DNA of 64,000 nucleotides from Bradyrhizobium ottawaense (GTDB lineage Bacteria; Pseudomonadota; Alphaproteobacteria; Rhizobiales; Xanthobacteraceae), in assembly GCF_900099825.1 (NCBI RefSeq), contig NZ_LT629693.1:2856001-2920000 (forward strand), given 5' to 3'. The notes below the pieces were generated by a model. That model saw only the letters and a list, made by a program, of their open reading frames with translations, did not search any database and had not been told where the DNA came from. Shown one piece after another: positions 9,010 through 17,210 of the stretch. Made by a program: the position numbers and the translations under genes. Positions within the stretch are counted from its first letter, which is position 1; the number at the start of each line of letters is the position of its first letter.

Positions 9010-9510
9010 TTACGGCTTCCCGAGCGCCATCGCCACCGCGGCGGCCAGGAACGGAAACGGCAGCGACACCGCGGCGCGGAACCAGACGAACTTCGCCGGC
9101 ATGAACGGGATTTCCCACAGGATCAGCCGCTGGAAGGCGAACAGCGCCCAGGCGACGACATAGGCGATGACCTGGGGCGGACCGCCGCCGACCTTCAGGG
9201 CCACCGCGCCGATCGAAAAGCCGACCACCGGGCCGCCCGGGGTCGCGGCGCCCGCGATCACGGCGGTCAATATGCCGAGCCAGCCGCTATCCGGCCCGAG
9301 CCAGCCGGTGATGACCTCCTGGGGAATGACCGCGGCGATGTAGCCCGAACCGATCACACCGAGGCCGATCCGGGGCACGATGTTGATGAAATCCATTGTG
9401 CCTTCGCGCGCGGCCGACACCAGCACGGCGCGCCCGCGCCGCCAGACCAAGAAGGCAAGTGCGGCGACCGAGCCCCACAGCGTGAGATCGATGATCAGCG
9501 CCGCGGTCAT
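9010..9510 (-). CDS. Half-size permease, ArsP/DUF318 (UPF0718)-like, second of a pair
   Basis: A 166-residue membrane protein with four to five helices. It contains PRIGLGVIGSGYIAAVIPQE and GAATPGGPVVGFSIG; the G-x-x-TPGGP element corresponds to the re-entrant motif of the ArsP/DUF318 permease family. Full-length family members are about 300 residues with two such halves, so this resembles a single half. The ATG (9510) overlaps the stop of the upstream partner (ATGA), so the pair is co-translated and may assemble as a heterodimer. The substrate is unknown. Confidence 0.72.
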   Translation of the reverse strand: MTAALIIDLTLWGSVAALAFLVWRRGRAVLVSAAREGTMDFINIVPRIGLGVIGSGYIAAVIPQEVITGWLGPDSGWLGILTAVIAGAATPGGPVVGFSIGAVALKVGGGPPQVIAYVVAWALFAFQRLILWEIPFMPAKFVWFRAAVSLPFPFLAAAVAMALGKP

Positions 9511-10115
9511 GACGGCGGCTCCGCGCCTTTCGGATACATCCGTACAAAGACAAAACGTCCGAGCGCGCCGGCCAGCACCGGGATCGGCAGCGAGATCACG
9601 ATCCGCCACAGCGTGAAGTCGACGCCGAGGATCGGCAGCTCCCAGGCCACTGCCCGGCCGTAGCCGATCAGCGTCCAGCTCACCACCATCGCAATGGTCG
9701 CGCCGAAATCGGCGCCGACCGTGAGCAGAGCGGCCGCCACCGGATAGGCGGTAAAGGGACCACCGGGCAAGATAGCGCCGAACGCGGTTCCGATCAGCAA
9801 TCCCTTCAGGCCGGAATTCGGCCCGAGCGCGCGCGATACTTTCTCATGCGGCAAGACCTCGGCGATGAACGCGCCGAGCAGGCAGCCGGCCAATACGCGC
9901 GGCAGGATGCCGCCGAACAGCGCCAGATCATGGGTGAGAATTTCAAGCACGCCGTCGATGCCGTCGCGCCGCCAGACCAGCGTGGCCGAGACCGCGACCA
10001 GTACGCCGATCATGATCATCGACCAGCCGACCGGCTTGCGGGCGCGCCGGGGCGGCTGCTCGGCGTCTGCGGCTTCATCGGCCGGCGCCGGGTCTTTTAC
10101 GGGAGAGTCTGACAA
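9507..10115 (-). CDS. Half-size permease, ArsP/DUF318 (UPF0718)-like, first of a pair
   Basis: A 202-residue membrane protein. An acidic, Pro-rich cytoplasmic head (residues 1-28) is followed by about five helices. The central part reads VLPHEKVSRALGPNSGLKGLLIG and GAILPGGPFTAYPVAAAL; the LPGGP element matches the TPGGP of the downstream partner, so the two proteins are diverged copies of one half. Nothing upstream (10116-10252) points to a specific regulator. The spacing and overlap with the partner gene indicate a two-gene operon. Confidence 0.72.
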   Translation of the reverse strand: MSDSPVKDPAPADEAADAEQPPRRARKPVGWSMIMIGVLVAVSATLVWRRDGIDGVLEILTHDLALFGGILPRVLAGCLLGAFIAEVLPHEKVSRALGPNSGLKGLLIGTAFGAILPGGPFTAYPVAAALLTVGADFGATIAMVVSWTLIGYGRAVAWELPILGVDFTLWRIVISLPIPVLAGALGRFVFVRMYPKGAEPPS

Positions 10116-10252
10116 GGCAATGAGTCGGGCGGGTGATGAGAATTCACCCTGCTTAGTCCCGGCACCCTACCGAAGCAAACGGAAGCTGGGCTCCACCCAT
10201 GCGCCGCTCAGGCATGGCCATGCGACGGCGTCACGGAGGCTTAACCAGCCGT

Positions 10253-10615
10253 TCAGGTGAGCGAGCGCACCAGCGCGAGGCCGCCGAACAGGCCCGCGAT
10301 CGACAGCACGACCGATCCCAGCACGTAGAGTGCCGCAAGCCCGATTTCGCCGCGCTCGTAGAGCACCGCGGTGTCGAGCGAGAAGGCGGAAAACGTGGTG
10401 TAGCCGTCGAGAATGCCGGTCATCAGGAACCACCGCCACGGCTGCGAGGCCTCGCCCTTGAAGGCCAGATAGCCCGCGATCAGTCCCATCACGGTCGAGC
10501 CCGTGATGTTGATGATGAAGGTGCCCCACGGAAATCCGGTGCCGAGGCAGCGCGCGCAGGTGAGATTGATCAGATGCCTCAGCGTCGCGCCAAGACCGCC
10601 ACCGAAAAGGACCAA
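10253..10615 (-). CDS. crcB: Fluoride channel CrcB/FluC
   Basis: A 120-residue four-helix protein of the Fluc family, which exports fluoride as a dual-topology dimer. The family signatures are present: FGGGLGATLRHLI, WGTFIINITGS (with the conserved Asn) and GILDGYTTFSAFSLD (the TTFS pore motif). The only usable start in this frame after the in-frame stop is a TTG at 10615 (next codons Val-Leu-Phe-Gly); a GAAGAG Shine-Dalgarno lies 7 nt upstream. I see no obvious fluoride riboswitch in the 106 nt between the sodB terminator and the start. Confidence 0.87.
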   Translation of the reverse strand: MVLFGGGLGATLRHLINLTCARCLGTGFPWGTFIINITGSTVMGLIAGYLAFKGEASQPWRWFLMTGILDGYTTFSAFSLDTAVLYERGEIGLAALYVLGSVVLSIAGLFGGLALVRSLT

Positions 10616-10721
10616 AAGATAGCTCTTCGCAGCATTCCCAGGTCAGCGAATGTCGTCCGGCATTCAGCTTGTGCCGCAAGCGCGCGGTCGCGGCAAGACC
10701 GTGAAAGCGCGTAGCAAACGA

Positions 10722-10749
10722 AAGGGCGGCAGTTTGCACTGCCGCCCTT
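10722..10749 (-). terminator. Rho-independent terminator of the superoxide dismutase gene
   Basis: A perfect 11-bp stem (AAGGGCGGCAG / CTGCCGCCCTT) with a 6-nt loop lies 37 nt after the sod stop. On the minus strand it is followed by the T-rich TTTCGTTT. It separates sod from crcB, which therefore needs its own promoter. Confidence 0.8.
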
Positions 10750-10786
10750 GGGAATCTTATCGCGCGTCATTCCGCGGCGATGCGTA

Positions 10787-11383
10787 TCACACCTTGCCGA
10801 ACAGTTCGTCGACATAGTCCCAGTTCACGAGTTGATCGACGAACGCCTTCAAGTAGTCGGGACGGCGGTTGCGGTAGTCGATGTAGTAGGAGTGCTCCCA
10901 GACGTCGCAGCCGAGGATCGGCGTGGCGCCATGGACCAGCGGGTTCTCGCCATTCGCGGTCTTGGAGATTTCGAGCTTGCCGTTCTTGACCTGCAGCCAG
11001 CACCAGCCGGAGCCGAACTGGCCGACGCCGGCAGCGGCGAAATCGGTCTTGAACTTTTCGAATCCGCCGAGGTCCTCGTTGATCTTCTTTTCCAGACGGC
11101 CGGGCAGCTTGCTGCCGCCGCCATGCGGCTTCATCCAGTGCCAGAAATGCAGATGGTTGTAGTTCTGGCCGGCATTGTTGAACACCGCCGCGTTCTTGCC
11201 GAACGAACTCTTGACGATCTCCTCGAGGGATTTGCCTTCGTATTCGGTCCCCTTGATCGCGTTGTTCAGGTTGGTCACGTAAGCCTGGTGATGCTTGTCG
11301 TGATGGAATTCCAGCGTTTCCTTGGACATATAGGGCGCAAGGGCGTCATGGGCATAGGGCAGATTGGGCAGCGTGAAGGTCAT
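10787..11383 (-). CDS. sodB: Superoxide dismutase, Fe type (Fe/Mn family)
   Basis: A 198-residue cytoplasmic enzyme that dismutates superoxide to oxygen and hydrogen peroxide. The metal ligands are at the usual places: His27 (LEFHHDKHH), His77 (NYNHLHFW), Asp160 and His164 (CDVWEHSYYIDY). Gln73, four residues before His77, is the outer-sphere Gln position of iron enzymes; manganese enzymes place it in the C-terminal domain. There is no signal peptide. The gene ends at a strong terminator and looks monocistronic. Confidence 0.92.
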   Translation of the reverse strand: MTFTLPNLPYAHDALAPYMSKETLEFHHDKHHQAYVTNLNNAIKGTEYEGKSLEEIVKSSFGKNAAVFNNAGQNYNHLHFWHWMKPHGGGSKLPGRLEKKINEDLGGFEKFKTDFAAAGVGQFGSGWCWLQVKNGKLEISKTANGENPLVHGATPILGCDVWEHSYYIDYRNRRPDYLKAFVDQLVNWDYVDELFGKV

Positions 11384-11578
11384 GGGGTGATGTCCGAACT
11401 GATGGGAGACGTGATCTAACGGGAACCCTTATAGAAGGTTCCATCGATCTTAAACACAAGCAATTTGGGAAAACCAAGCGCCGCCAGCGACATATCGCGC
11501 GGCCTGTATTGTCAAAGTCCGCGGCATCGAATTAAATCCAAAATTCTATTGGAATTGAATTATTTATGGAATTTGCCC

Positions 11579-12085
11579 GTGAGAGCCAGCACGATCTGTG
11601 CAAGTGCAGCGGTCTTGGTCGCTATCCTTGCAATCCCGGTTTCCGTTGAAGCCGCCGGCGCCACCATCCGCGGTCGCTTCAGCTATGACGGCATCGCCAA
11701 CTGCCAGCAGCCGGCGATCAGGAATTTTGCGATCCACGCCGAAGGTACCGCCGTACTTTCCACCGATCGGAAAGCGAGCCTCGACATGACCACCAACACC
11801 GGCGGACGTTCGCGCCTGACGGCCACGCTGGGCGGCAAGCCTACCGAAGCGCCGGGCGGCTCAACCAGTCTTAATGTCATCGGCAGTCACACCCTGCGGG
11901 CGGTGCGGGATTATCCGAACAATGTTGCGATCGTGACGATGACCATTCGCGGATCGTCTTGCACCATGACCCTCGATAACCGGCTCAAGCCGGGCAAGAA
12001 GGTCTACACCTTCGTGAGCGGCTCAGGCAGCGTGTCATATTGCGCGCGCCCACAGATTACCCGAACCGAATGCGTCAGTTTCTGA
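11579..12085 (+). CDS. Secreted cysteine-containing protein of unknown family, copy A
   Basis: A 168-residue protein with a signal peptide ending near SVEA-AGATIRGRF. I place the start at GTG 11579 because it gives the same length (168) and the same signal-peptide layout as the tandem paralogue downstream; the frame is open further upstream but that part is not shared. The mature protein looks all-beta and has four Cys (in ANCQQ, SSCTM, SYCAR and TECVSF) that could form two disulfides. Motifs shared with copy B include EGT-VLSTDR-ASLDM, LRAVRDYPNN, RLKPGK and RPQITRT. No function is recognised. Confidence 0.72.
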   Translation: MRASTICASAAVLVAILAIPVSVEAAGATIRGRFSYDGIANCQQPAIRNFAIHAEGTAVLSTDRKASLDMTTNTGGRSRLTATLGGKPTEAPGGSTSLNVIGSHTLRAVRDYPNNVAIVTMTIRGSSCTMTLDNRLKPGKKVYTFVSGSGSVSYCARPQITRTECVSF

Positions 12086-12151
12086 CGCCTCGGCAACCGA
12101 TGTCGTAGATCTCCAATATTGTTGAACCCTGATACTTTAAGGATGATAGAC

Positions 12152-12658
12152 ATGAAAACCGGAACGGCCTTTGCGATCGCCACGGTTGCCGCCTTGATAT
12201 TGCCGATGCTGCCCGCTTCCAGTGAAGCCGCGGGTCAATTGCGGGTCAAATTCAGCTTCGATGGCCTCGCGACCTGCCAGAATCCGCCGATCAGCAATTT
12301 TCCCATCCATGGCGAAGGCACCGGGGTGCTGTCGACCGATCGTACCGCGTCGCTGGACATGAACAGCACCGTCGAGGGAAGGGTGGAGTATCGCGCAAAA
12401 CTCGGCGGCGCACCGATGGAAGCGCCCGCCGGCTCGGCGTCGCTCCGCGTGGTGGGACGCCAGTCGTTGCGCGCGGTCCGGGACTATCCGAACAATCAGA
12501 TCATCATCACCATGAACGTTCGCGCCGGCGGCGCTTGTTCGATGACGATCGACCAGCGGCTGAAGCCCGGCAAGCGGGAATACACGTTTTATAACGGCTC
12601 CGGCGTTTCGATCTGCTCGCGTCCGCAAATCACGCGGACCTCTTGCGAGAGCTACTGA
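12152..12658 (+). CDS. Secreted cysteine-containing protein of unknown family, copy B
   Basis: A 168-residue paralogue of the gene directly upstream. The ATG at 12152 has an AAGGA Shine-Dalgarno with 8-nt spacing, and the signal peptide (FAIATVAALILPMLPASSEA) ends at the position equivalent to copy A. The four Cys (TCQNP, ACSMT, ICSRP, TSCESY) and the blocks LRAVRDYPNN, RLKPGK and RPQITRT are kept. I judge the mature parts to be roughly half identical. The 66-nt gap suggests a shared transcript or recent tandem duplication followed by divergence. Function unknown; periplasmic or extracellular location is likely. Confidence 0.78.
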   Translation: MKTGTAFAIATVAALILPMLPASSEAAGQLRVKFSFDGLATCQNPPISNFPIHGEGTGVLSTDRTASLDMNSTVEGRVEYRAKLGGAPMEAPAGSASLRVVGRQSLRAVRDYPNNQIIITMNVRAGGACSMTIDQRLKPGKREYTFYNGSGVSICSRPQITRTSCESY

Positions 12659-12697
12659 TCGAACTGCCGCCGAAAACGCCGGCGCAAGCGCCAGCCG

Positions 12698-14464
12698 CTA
12701 TTCGCAGAATGACGCGCCATTATACATGAAGCACTTGCCGCCGCGGCGCCCCGCCGTGGCCGGTGCCCGGCGCTCGCGTTGGGCGACGGCCGGTTTGCGT
12801 TCGGGGCGCTTCTCGCAACTGCCGCTCGATCCCAGCACATAACCGTCGTCGCAGGTAATCTTCACGCAGCTATCGCCATTGGCGCGGGTGCCGCGCTCGC
12901 ATTCCAGCGGACACACCCGTCCGGGCCTGGCCTTGACCGCATCCAGCGCATCGATACTGGCAACCTTGACGTCGAATTTGGTGCCGGCCTTGTCGTTGAA
13001 GGACGAAAGCGCCCGGCGCGATGATGCATTCCATTCGCCATCGATCTCGCCGGTCTTGCAGCCGACCCGTTTCAATTCGGACTGCAGCAAGCGTGGAATA
13101 TCCTGCGCGGGTCTGTCGGATTTCACCGTCTCCTTCGCCGGCTCAACCGCGGCGACCTTGGCCCCTTCAAGCTTCCTGGCTTCTTCCGCCGCGCGGTTCT
13201 GCTGCTCGACGGCCTTCAACTGCTCGGCCGCGGCGAGTTTTGCATCCTCCGCCAGCTTTTTCTTCTCGGCGGCGAGCCTGGTTTTTTCGGCCTCTTCGGC
13301 GGCTTTGGCTTGCGCCGCGACCCTGGCCTGCTCGGCGGCAACGACTTTGGCGTCCTCGACCTGCTTCTTCTTTTCGGCCGCGAGCCGCGCCTCCTCGGCA
13401 GCCTTCGACTGTGCGGCAGCCTTGGCCTGTTCGGCGGACTTGGCGCCTTCGGCGGCGAGCCTCGTCCGCTCTTCCGCGGCCTCGCGGGCTTTTTCGGTCG
13501 CGGCAATCCGCGCGGCCTCGGCGGCGAGCTTGTTGCGCTGCGCCTTGGCCAAATCGGTGTAGAAGCCGGACGGGTTGGCCAGAATGAACGAGTCCCACGC
13601 CTCTTTGGTGCCGACGCGTTCGGCCAGTTCATAGTCGCGGCGAAGGTCGGCGTTGGCATTGCCGGCAGCCGTCGCCGGCGCCACGGCGGGCGCGGGCACC
13701 AGCGCCACGTCGTTGCCGCCCAGCGAGCCGTAGACGAACGGCTCCTGCTTGTTGGCGGTGGCATTCATGACGTCATCCCGCACCAGGCGGAACGCCTTGC
13801 CGAGTTCCAGGCCCGGCTTGGCGAGATGTTTCAACAGCGCCGTCGTGAATGGGCTGTTCTTGCTGTCGCCATCGGAAGCCGTCGATCCGCCCTTGGCCGC
13901 GAACGCGATCAGGGTGTTGGGCTTCGACGGTTCGACACCTGCAAGGCCACGGCCGAGCGAACGCGACGCCACGGTCCGCTTCATGCTCTTGGCGAACGGA
14001 TTGTCGCGGCAGGCGTCAAGAATGACGAGGCGCAATTGTTTGGCGGGTTCGATCGCCTGCAGGATCCGGTCGAGCGCGATCGCCTCGTCATAGGCGTCGG
14101 TATCGCGCTCGAGCGCGGCGTCCACCGGAATCAGGTAATTGGTTCCATCGACCTCGATGCCGTGACCCGCATAGTAGATCACGGCAATGTCGGCATCGCG
14201 CGCCTTCTCGGTGAAGTCGCGCAGCGCACGGCGCATCTCGGTATTCTTCAGGTCGCGCCGGGATTCCACGACGTCGAACGCGGCCTTCTTGAACATCTCG
14301 GTGATCGCCGCCGCATCATTGGCGGGATTGGCGAGGACGTTGACGTTTTGATAGTTGGAATTACCGACCACGAACGCAACGCGCTTGTCCGCCAGCGCCG
14401 GCTGGCCGGCCAGGCAAACGATTGAAGTCATGAATAAAAAGGCTGCGAGCCGACGCATCGACAT
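12698..14464 (-). CDS. Caspase-fold (peptidase C14) protein with long coiled coil and C-terminal domains
   Basis: A 588-residue exported protein. A signal peptide (FLFMTSIVCLAGQPALA) is followed by a caspase-like domain, residues 27-270, with the catalytic dyad His101 (YYAGHGIEVDG) and Cys152 (VILDACRDNPF). Residues about 300-460 are an Ala/Glu/Lys-rich coiled coil made of repeats such as AAEEARLAAEKKK. A peptidoglycan-binding-like segment (LLQSELKRVGCKTGEIDGEW) and a Cys-containing tail follow. I chose the ATG at 14464; a second ATG lies two codons later. Proteins of this family are orthocaspase or metacaspase relatives whose substrates in rhizobia are not known. It stands alone, convergent with the secreted paralogue pair. 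Confidence 0.85.
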   Translation of the reverse strand: MSMRRLAAFLFMTSIVCLAGQPALADKRVAFVVGNSNYQNVNVLANPANDAAAITEMFKKAAFDVVESRRDLKNTEMRRALRDFTEKARDADIAVIYYAGHGIEVDGTNYLIPVDAALERDTDAYDEAIALDRILQAIEPAKQLRLVILDACRDNPFAKSMKRTVASRSLGRGLAGVEPSKPNTLIAFAAKGGSTASDGDSKNSPFTTALLKHLAKPGLELGKAFRLVRDDVMNATANKQEPFVYGSLGGNDVALVPAPAVAPATAAGNANADLRRDYELAERVGTKEAWDSFILANPSGFYTDLAKAQRNKLAAEAARIAATEKAREAAEERTRLAAEGAKSAEQAKAAAQSKAAEEARLAAEKKKQVEDAKVVAAEQARVAAQAKAAEEAEKTRLAAEKKKLAEDAKLAAAEQLKAVEQQNRAAEEARKLEGAKVAAVEPAKETVKSDRPAQDIPRLLQSELKRVGCKTGEIDGEWNASSRRALSSFNDKAGTKFDVKVASIDALDAVKARPGRVCPLECERGTRANGDSCVKITCDDGYVLGSSGSCEKRPERKPAVAQRERRAPATAGRRGGKCFMYNGASFCE

Positions 14465-14591
14465 TTCCGAGTCCCAATAGGGACAACCATAGCATTTGTC
14501 ATTATGACAGCAAGGCACACGGCGCAGGTCTGTGATCCCGATCACAGCAGTGATCGCGACCGTCAACGCGCCAGCAGAGGGCTGAACCGGC

Positions 14592-15131
14592 ATGAGCATC
14601 GAGATCGACGTCCTGAACGGAGACGCATCATGGCCCGTGGTTGAGCCGCTAATGCAAGCGGTCTGGCCGCGCGATGTGGTCGAGAAGTTGTCCTGGGGCC
14701 ACGTCAAATGGGCCCACGCCGATCTACGGGTGCTGATCGACGCTCCCCAGGAATCGGCCAAAGCCGGATTGGCCTGCCATGTCGGCATCTACTTCCGCAC
14801 CGTCACCTGGGACGGGCGCAAGGTCGATATCGGCGGCATCGGCGGCGTCTCGACCCGGCCGGATTGCCGGGGACGCGGTTACGCCACCCTTGCCCTCAAC
14901 GCCGCGGTTCAGACCATGCGCGACCATGAAGCGGTCAGGTTCGGATTGCTGTTTTGCGAGCCGCACAATGAGGCGTTCTATCAGGCGCGCGGCTGGCATC
15001 GCTTCGAAGGCGAGGTCTATGCCGAGCAGCCGCAGGGACGGGTTCGCTTCGATGCGATGGCGCCGTTCGTGTTCGATTTCACCCGCAAGCCGCGCGACGG
15101 CGTCATCGACCTATGCGGCCTGCCGTGGTGA
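14592..15131 (+). CDS. GNAT-family N-acetyltransferase
   Basis: A 179-residue cytoplasmic protein. The acetyl-CoA-binding motif A is clear: IGGIGGVSTRPDCRGRGYAT (Q/R-x-x-G-x-A form with RGRGYA), followed by helix ALNAAVQTM and a GLLFCEPHNEAFYQARGW segment typical of GNAT motif B. The N-terminal half (LSWGHVKWAHADLRVLI) carries the acceptor side, which is not recognisable. It is transcribed divergently from the caspase-fold gene and is followed by a MATE transporter. An aminoglycoside or small-amine acceptor is possible but not shown. Confidence 0.82.
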   Translation: MSIEIDVLNGDASWPVVEPLMQAVWPRDVVEKLSWGHVKWAHADLRVLIDAPQESAKAGLACHVGIYFRTVTWDGRKVDIGGIGGVSTRPDCRGRGYATLALNAAVQTMRDHEAVRFGLLFCEPHNEAFYQARGWHRFEGEVYAEQPQGRVRFDAMAPFVFDFTRKPRDGVIDLCGLPW

Positions 15132-15222
15132 CCCCTGCATTGGCGGCGGGTGGCTTGCGCCGGCCCGCTCGCATAATATGTCAGCCATAATCTATACGGT
15201 TCTGGCTGAAAGCATGTGACGC

Positions 15223-16605
15223 ATGACGATTGACGCCCCGCTCGACGTGCGCCCCGCGGCCGTGCCGCCCGCCGCGGTCAACAGCCTGTTGATGGCGCCG
15301 ATCCTGCCGACGCTGTTGCAGCTCGCGATCCCCAACACGATCGCGATGTTCGGCACGGCGCTGGTGGCGGTGGCCGAGACCTCCTATATCGGCCGGCTCG
15401 GCACCGAGCCGCTGGCCGGGATCGCGCTGGTGTTTCCGTTCGTGATGCTGACGCAGATGATGTCGGCCGGCGCGATGGGCGGCGGCGTTTCCTCCGCCAT
15501 CAGCCGCGCGCTCGGCGCGGGAAACCGCGACCGTGCCGCGACGCTGGCGCTGCATGCTGCCATCATCGGCCTCTGCGCCGGACTGTTCTTCACGGTGATG
15601 ATGCTGACCCTCGGCCGCCAGTTCTATTCGCTGCTCGGCGGACGCGGCGACGTGCTCGAGCAGGCCATGCAATATTCGCACGTGCTGTTCTCCGGCGCGG
15701 TCTCGATCTGGCTGGTCAACACGCTGGCCTCGGTGGTGCGCGGCACCGGCGACATGCGGGTGCCTTCGCTGACGCTGATCGCCACCGCCATCGTGCAGGT
15801 CGCGGTCGGCGGCGGATTTGGTCTCGGGCTGTTCGGCCTGCCGAAGCTCGGCATGGCGGGTGTCGCCACCGGCCAGCTCACCGCCTTCACGCTCGGCGCG
15901 ATCTTCCTGGCGTGGTATCTCGCCAGCGGCCGCAGCCGGTTGAAGCTGAATTTTTCGACCTTCACGTTTCAGCGCGACATGTTCTTCGACATTCTCAAGG
16001 TCGGCGCGGTTTCCTGCCTGTCGCCCTTGCAGACCGTGCTGACCATTCTGATTTTCACCAAGATCCTCGCTTCCTTCGGCACCGAGACGCTGGCCGGCTA
16101 CGGCATGGGCTCGCGGCTTGAATTCCTGCTGACGCCGATCGCCTTCGCATTCGGCGTCGCCTCGGTACCGATGGTCGGAATGGCGATGGGCGCCGGTCTG
16201 GTGGCGCGCGCGCGTCAGGTGGCCTGGACGGCAGGTGCGGCGTCCAGCCTGATCGTGGGCCTGATCGGCGTTGTCGTGGCGATTTGGCCGGCGCTCTGGG
16301 TCTCGCTGTTTACCAGCGATCCCGGCGTCACCACAGCTGCCAATTCCTATTTCGCGCTGGCAGGACCGGCATTCGCCTTCTTCGGAATGGGCGCCTGCCT
16401 TTATTTTTCATCGCAGGGCGCCGCCAAGGTCGGCGGTCCGGTGCTGGCCGGCACGGCCCGATTGCTGCTGGTCGGCCTCGGCGGCTGGTGGCTGGCGTCG
16501 TCGGGCGCACCGGCATGGACCTTGTTCGTGCTGGTGGGCGCGGCGATGGTCGTCTACGGCCTCGGCACCGCGCTCTCGATTCGCCTGACGCGGTGGGGCA
16601 AATAA
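15223..16605 (+). CDS. MATE-family efflux transporter
   Basis: A 460-residue inner-membrane protein with twelve predicted helices in two pseudo-symmetric halves. The first half begins TLLQLAIPNTIAMFGTALVAV and includes YIGRLGTEPLAGIAL; the matching element in the second half is ASFGTETLAGYGMGSRLEFL. These are the features of cation-coupled multidrug/toxin extrusion proteins of the MatE fold. It starts 91 nt after the acetyltransferase in the same direction, so the two may share a transcript. Substrate unknown. Confidence 0.88.
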   Translation: MTIDAPLDVRPAAVPPAAVNSLLMAPILPTLLQLAIPNTIAMFGTALVAVAETSYIGRLGTEPLAGIALVFPFVMLTQMMSAGAMGGGVSSAISRALGAGNRDRAATLALHAAIIGLCAGLFFTVMMLTLGRQFYSLLGGRGDVLEQAMQYSHVLFSGAVSIWLVNTLASVVRGTGDMRVPSLTLIATAIVQVAVGGGFGLGLFGLPKLGMAGVATGQLTAFTLGAIFLAWYLASGRSRLKLNFSTFTFQRDMFFDILKVGAVSCLSPLQTVLTILIFTKILASFGTETLAGYGMGSRLEFLLTPIAFAFGVASVPMVGMAMGAGLVARARQVAWTAGAASSLIVGLIGVVVAIWPALWVSLFTSDPGVTTAANSYFALAGPAFAFFGMGACLYFSSQGAAKVGGPVLAGTARLLLVGLGGWWLASSGAPAWTLFVLVGAAMVVYGLGTALSIRLTRWGK

Positions 16606-16690
16606 AACCACAACCGCCGCGACCTAATACGGCGTTGCACAAATCTGATTTGTTGTTATGCAGGCCTGCGTTTTTCTCGGGGACTGATTC

Positions 16691-17134
16691 ATGGCCTGCA
16701 GGTACGTTTTCACCATCGCGATTTTAGCGGCATTGCTCGCCGCGCCGTCCGCCCGCGCACAGGGCGCCGGCGAGCCGACCGGCACCTGGCTGACCCAGGC
16801 CGGCGATGCCCGGGTGCGGGTCAGCAAATGCGGCAGCGGAATTTGCGGGGTTATCGTCGGTCTGCGGGAGCCGAACGATCCCGCCACCGGCAAACCCCAG
16901 GTCGACGACAAGAATCCCAATCCGGCGCTTAAAAGGCGTCCGATGATCGGCCTTCCGCTGTTCAGCGGCATGAGCCCGACCGGCCCCGCAAAATGGTCGG
17001 GCCAGATCTACAACGCCGATGACGGCTCGACCTATGCGAGCAACGTCTCGCTAACGGGCCCGGACACGCTCCGGGTCGAAGGCTGCGTCGGCGCCCTGTG
17101 TGGTGGCGAGAACTGGACGCGCGTCGGGCGCTGA
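16691..17134 (+). CDS. DUF2147 domain-containing secreted protein
   Basis: A 147-residue protein with a clear signal peptide (VFTIAILAALLAAPSARA-Q). The mature part fits DUF2147: GTWLTQAGDARVRVSKCGSGICG, then GKIYN-like GQIYNADDGSTYASNVSL, and a C-terminal LRVEGCVGALCGGENWTRV. Four Cys at two pairs of positions probably form disulfides. DUF2147 proteins are periplasmic and lipocalin-like in fold; their role is not established. No operon partner is evident. Confidence 0.85.
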   Translation: MACRYVFTIAILAALLAAPSARAQGAGEPTGTWLTQAGDARVRVSKCGSGICGVIVGLREPNDPATGKPQVDDKNPNPALKRRPMIGLPLFSGMSPTGPAKWSGQIYNADDGSTYASNVSLTGPDTLRVEGCVGALCGGENWTRVGR

Positions 17135-17210
17135 GCTGGACTGCGCGTCACATCCGAGACGACCAATGCCGCGCGACCCCCACCCTAACGCGAGATTGAG
17201 CACCGTCTCC

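Noticed and set aside
10616..10721. Fluoride riboswitch upstream of crcB
   Set aside because: I looked for the conserved pseudoknot-forming motif before the start and could not recognise it; a covariance search would decide.
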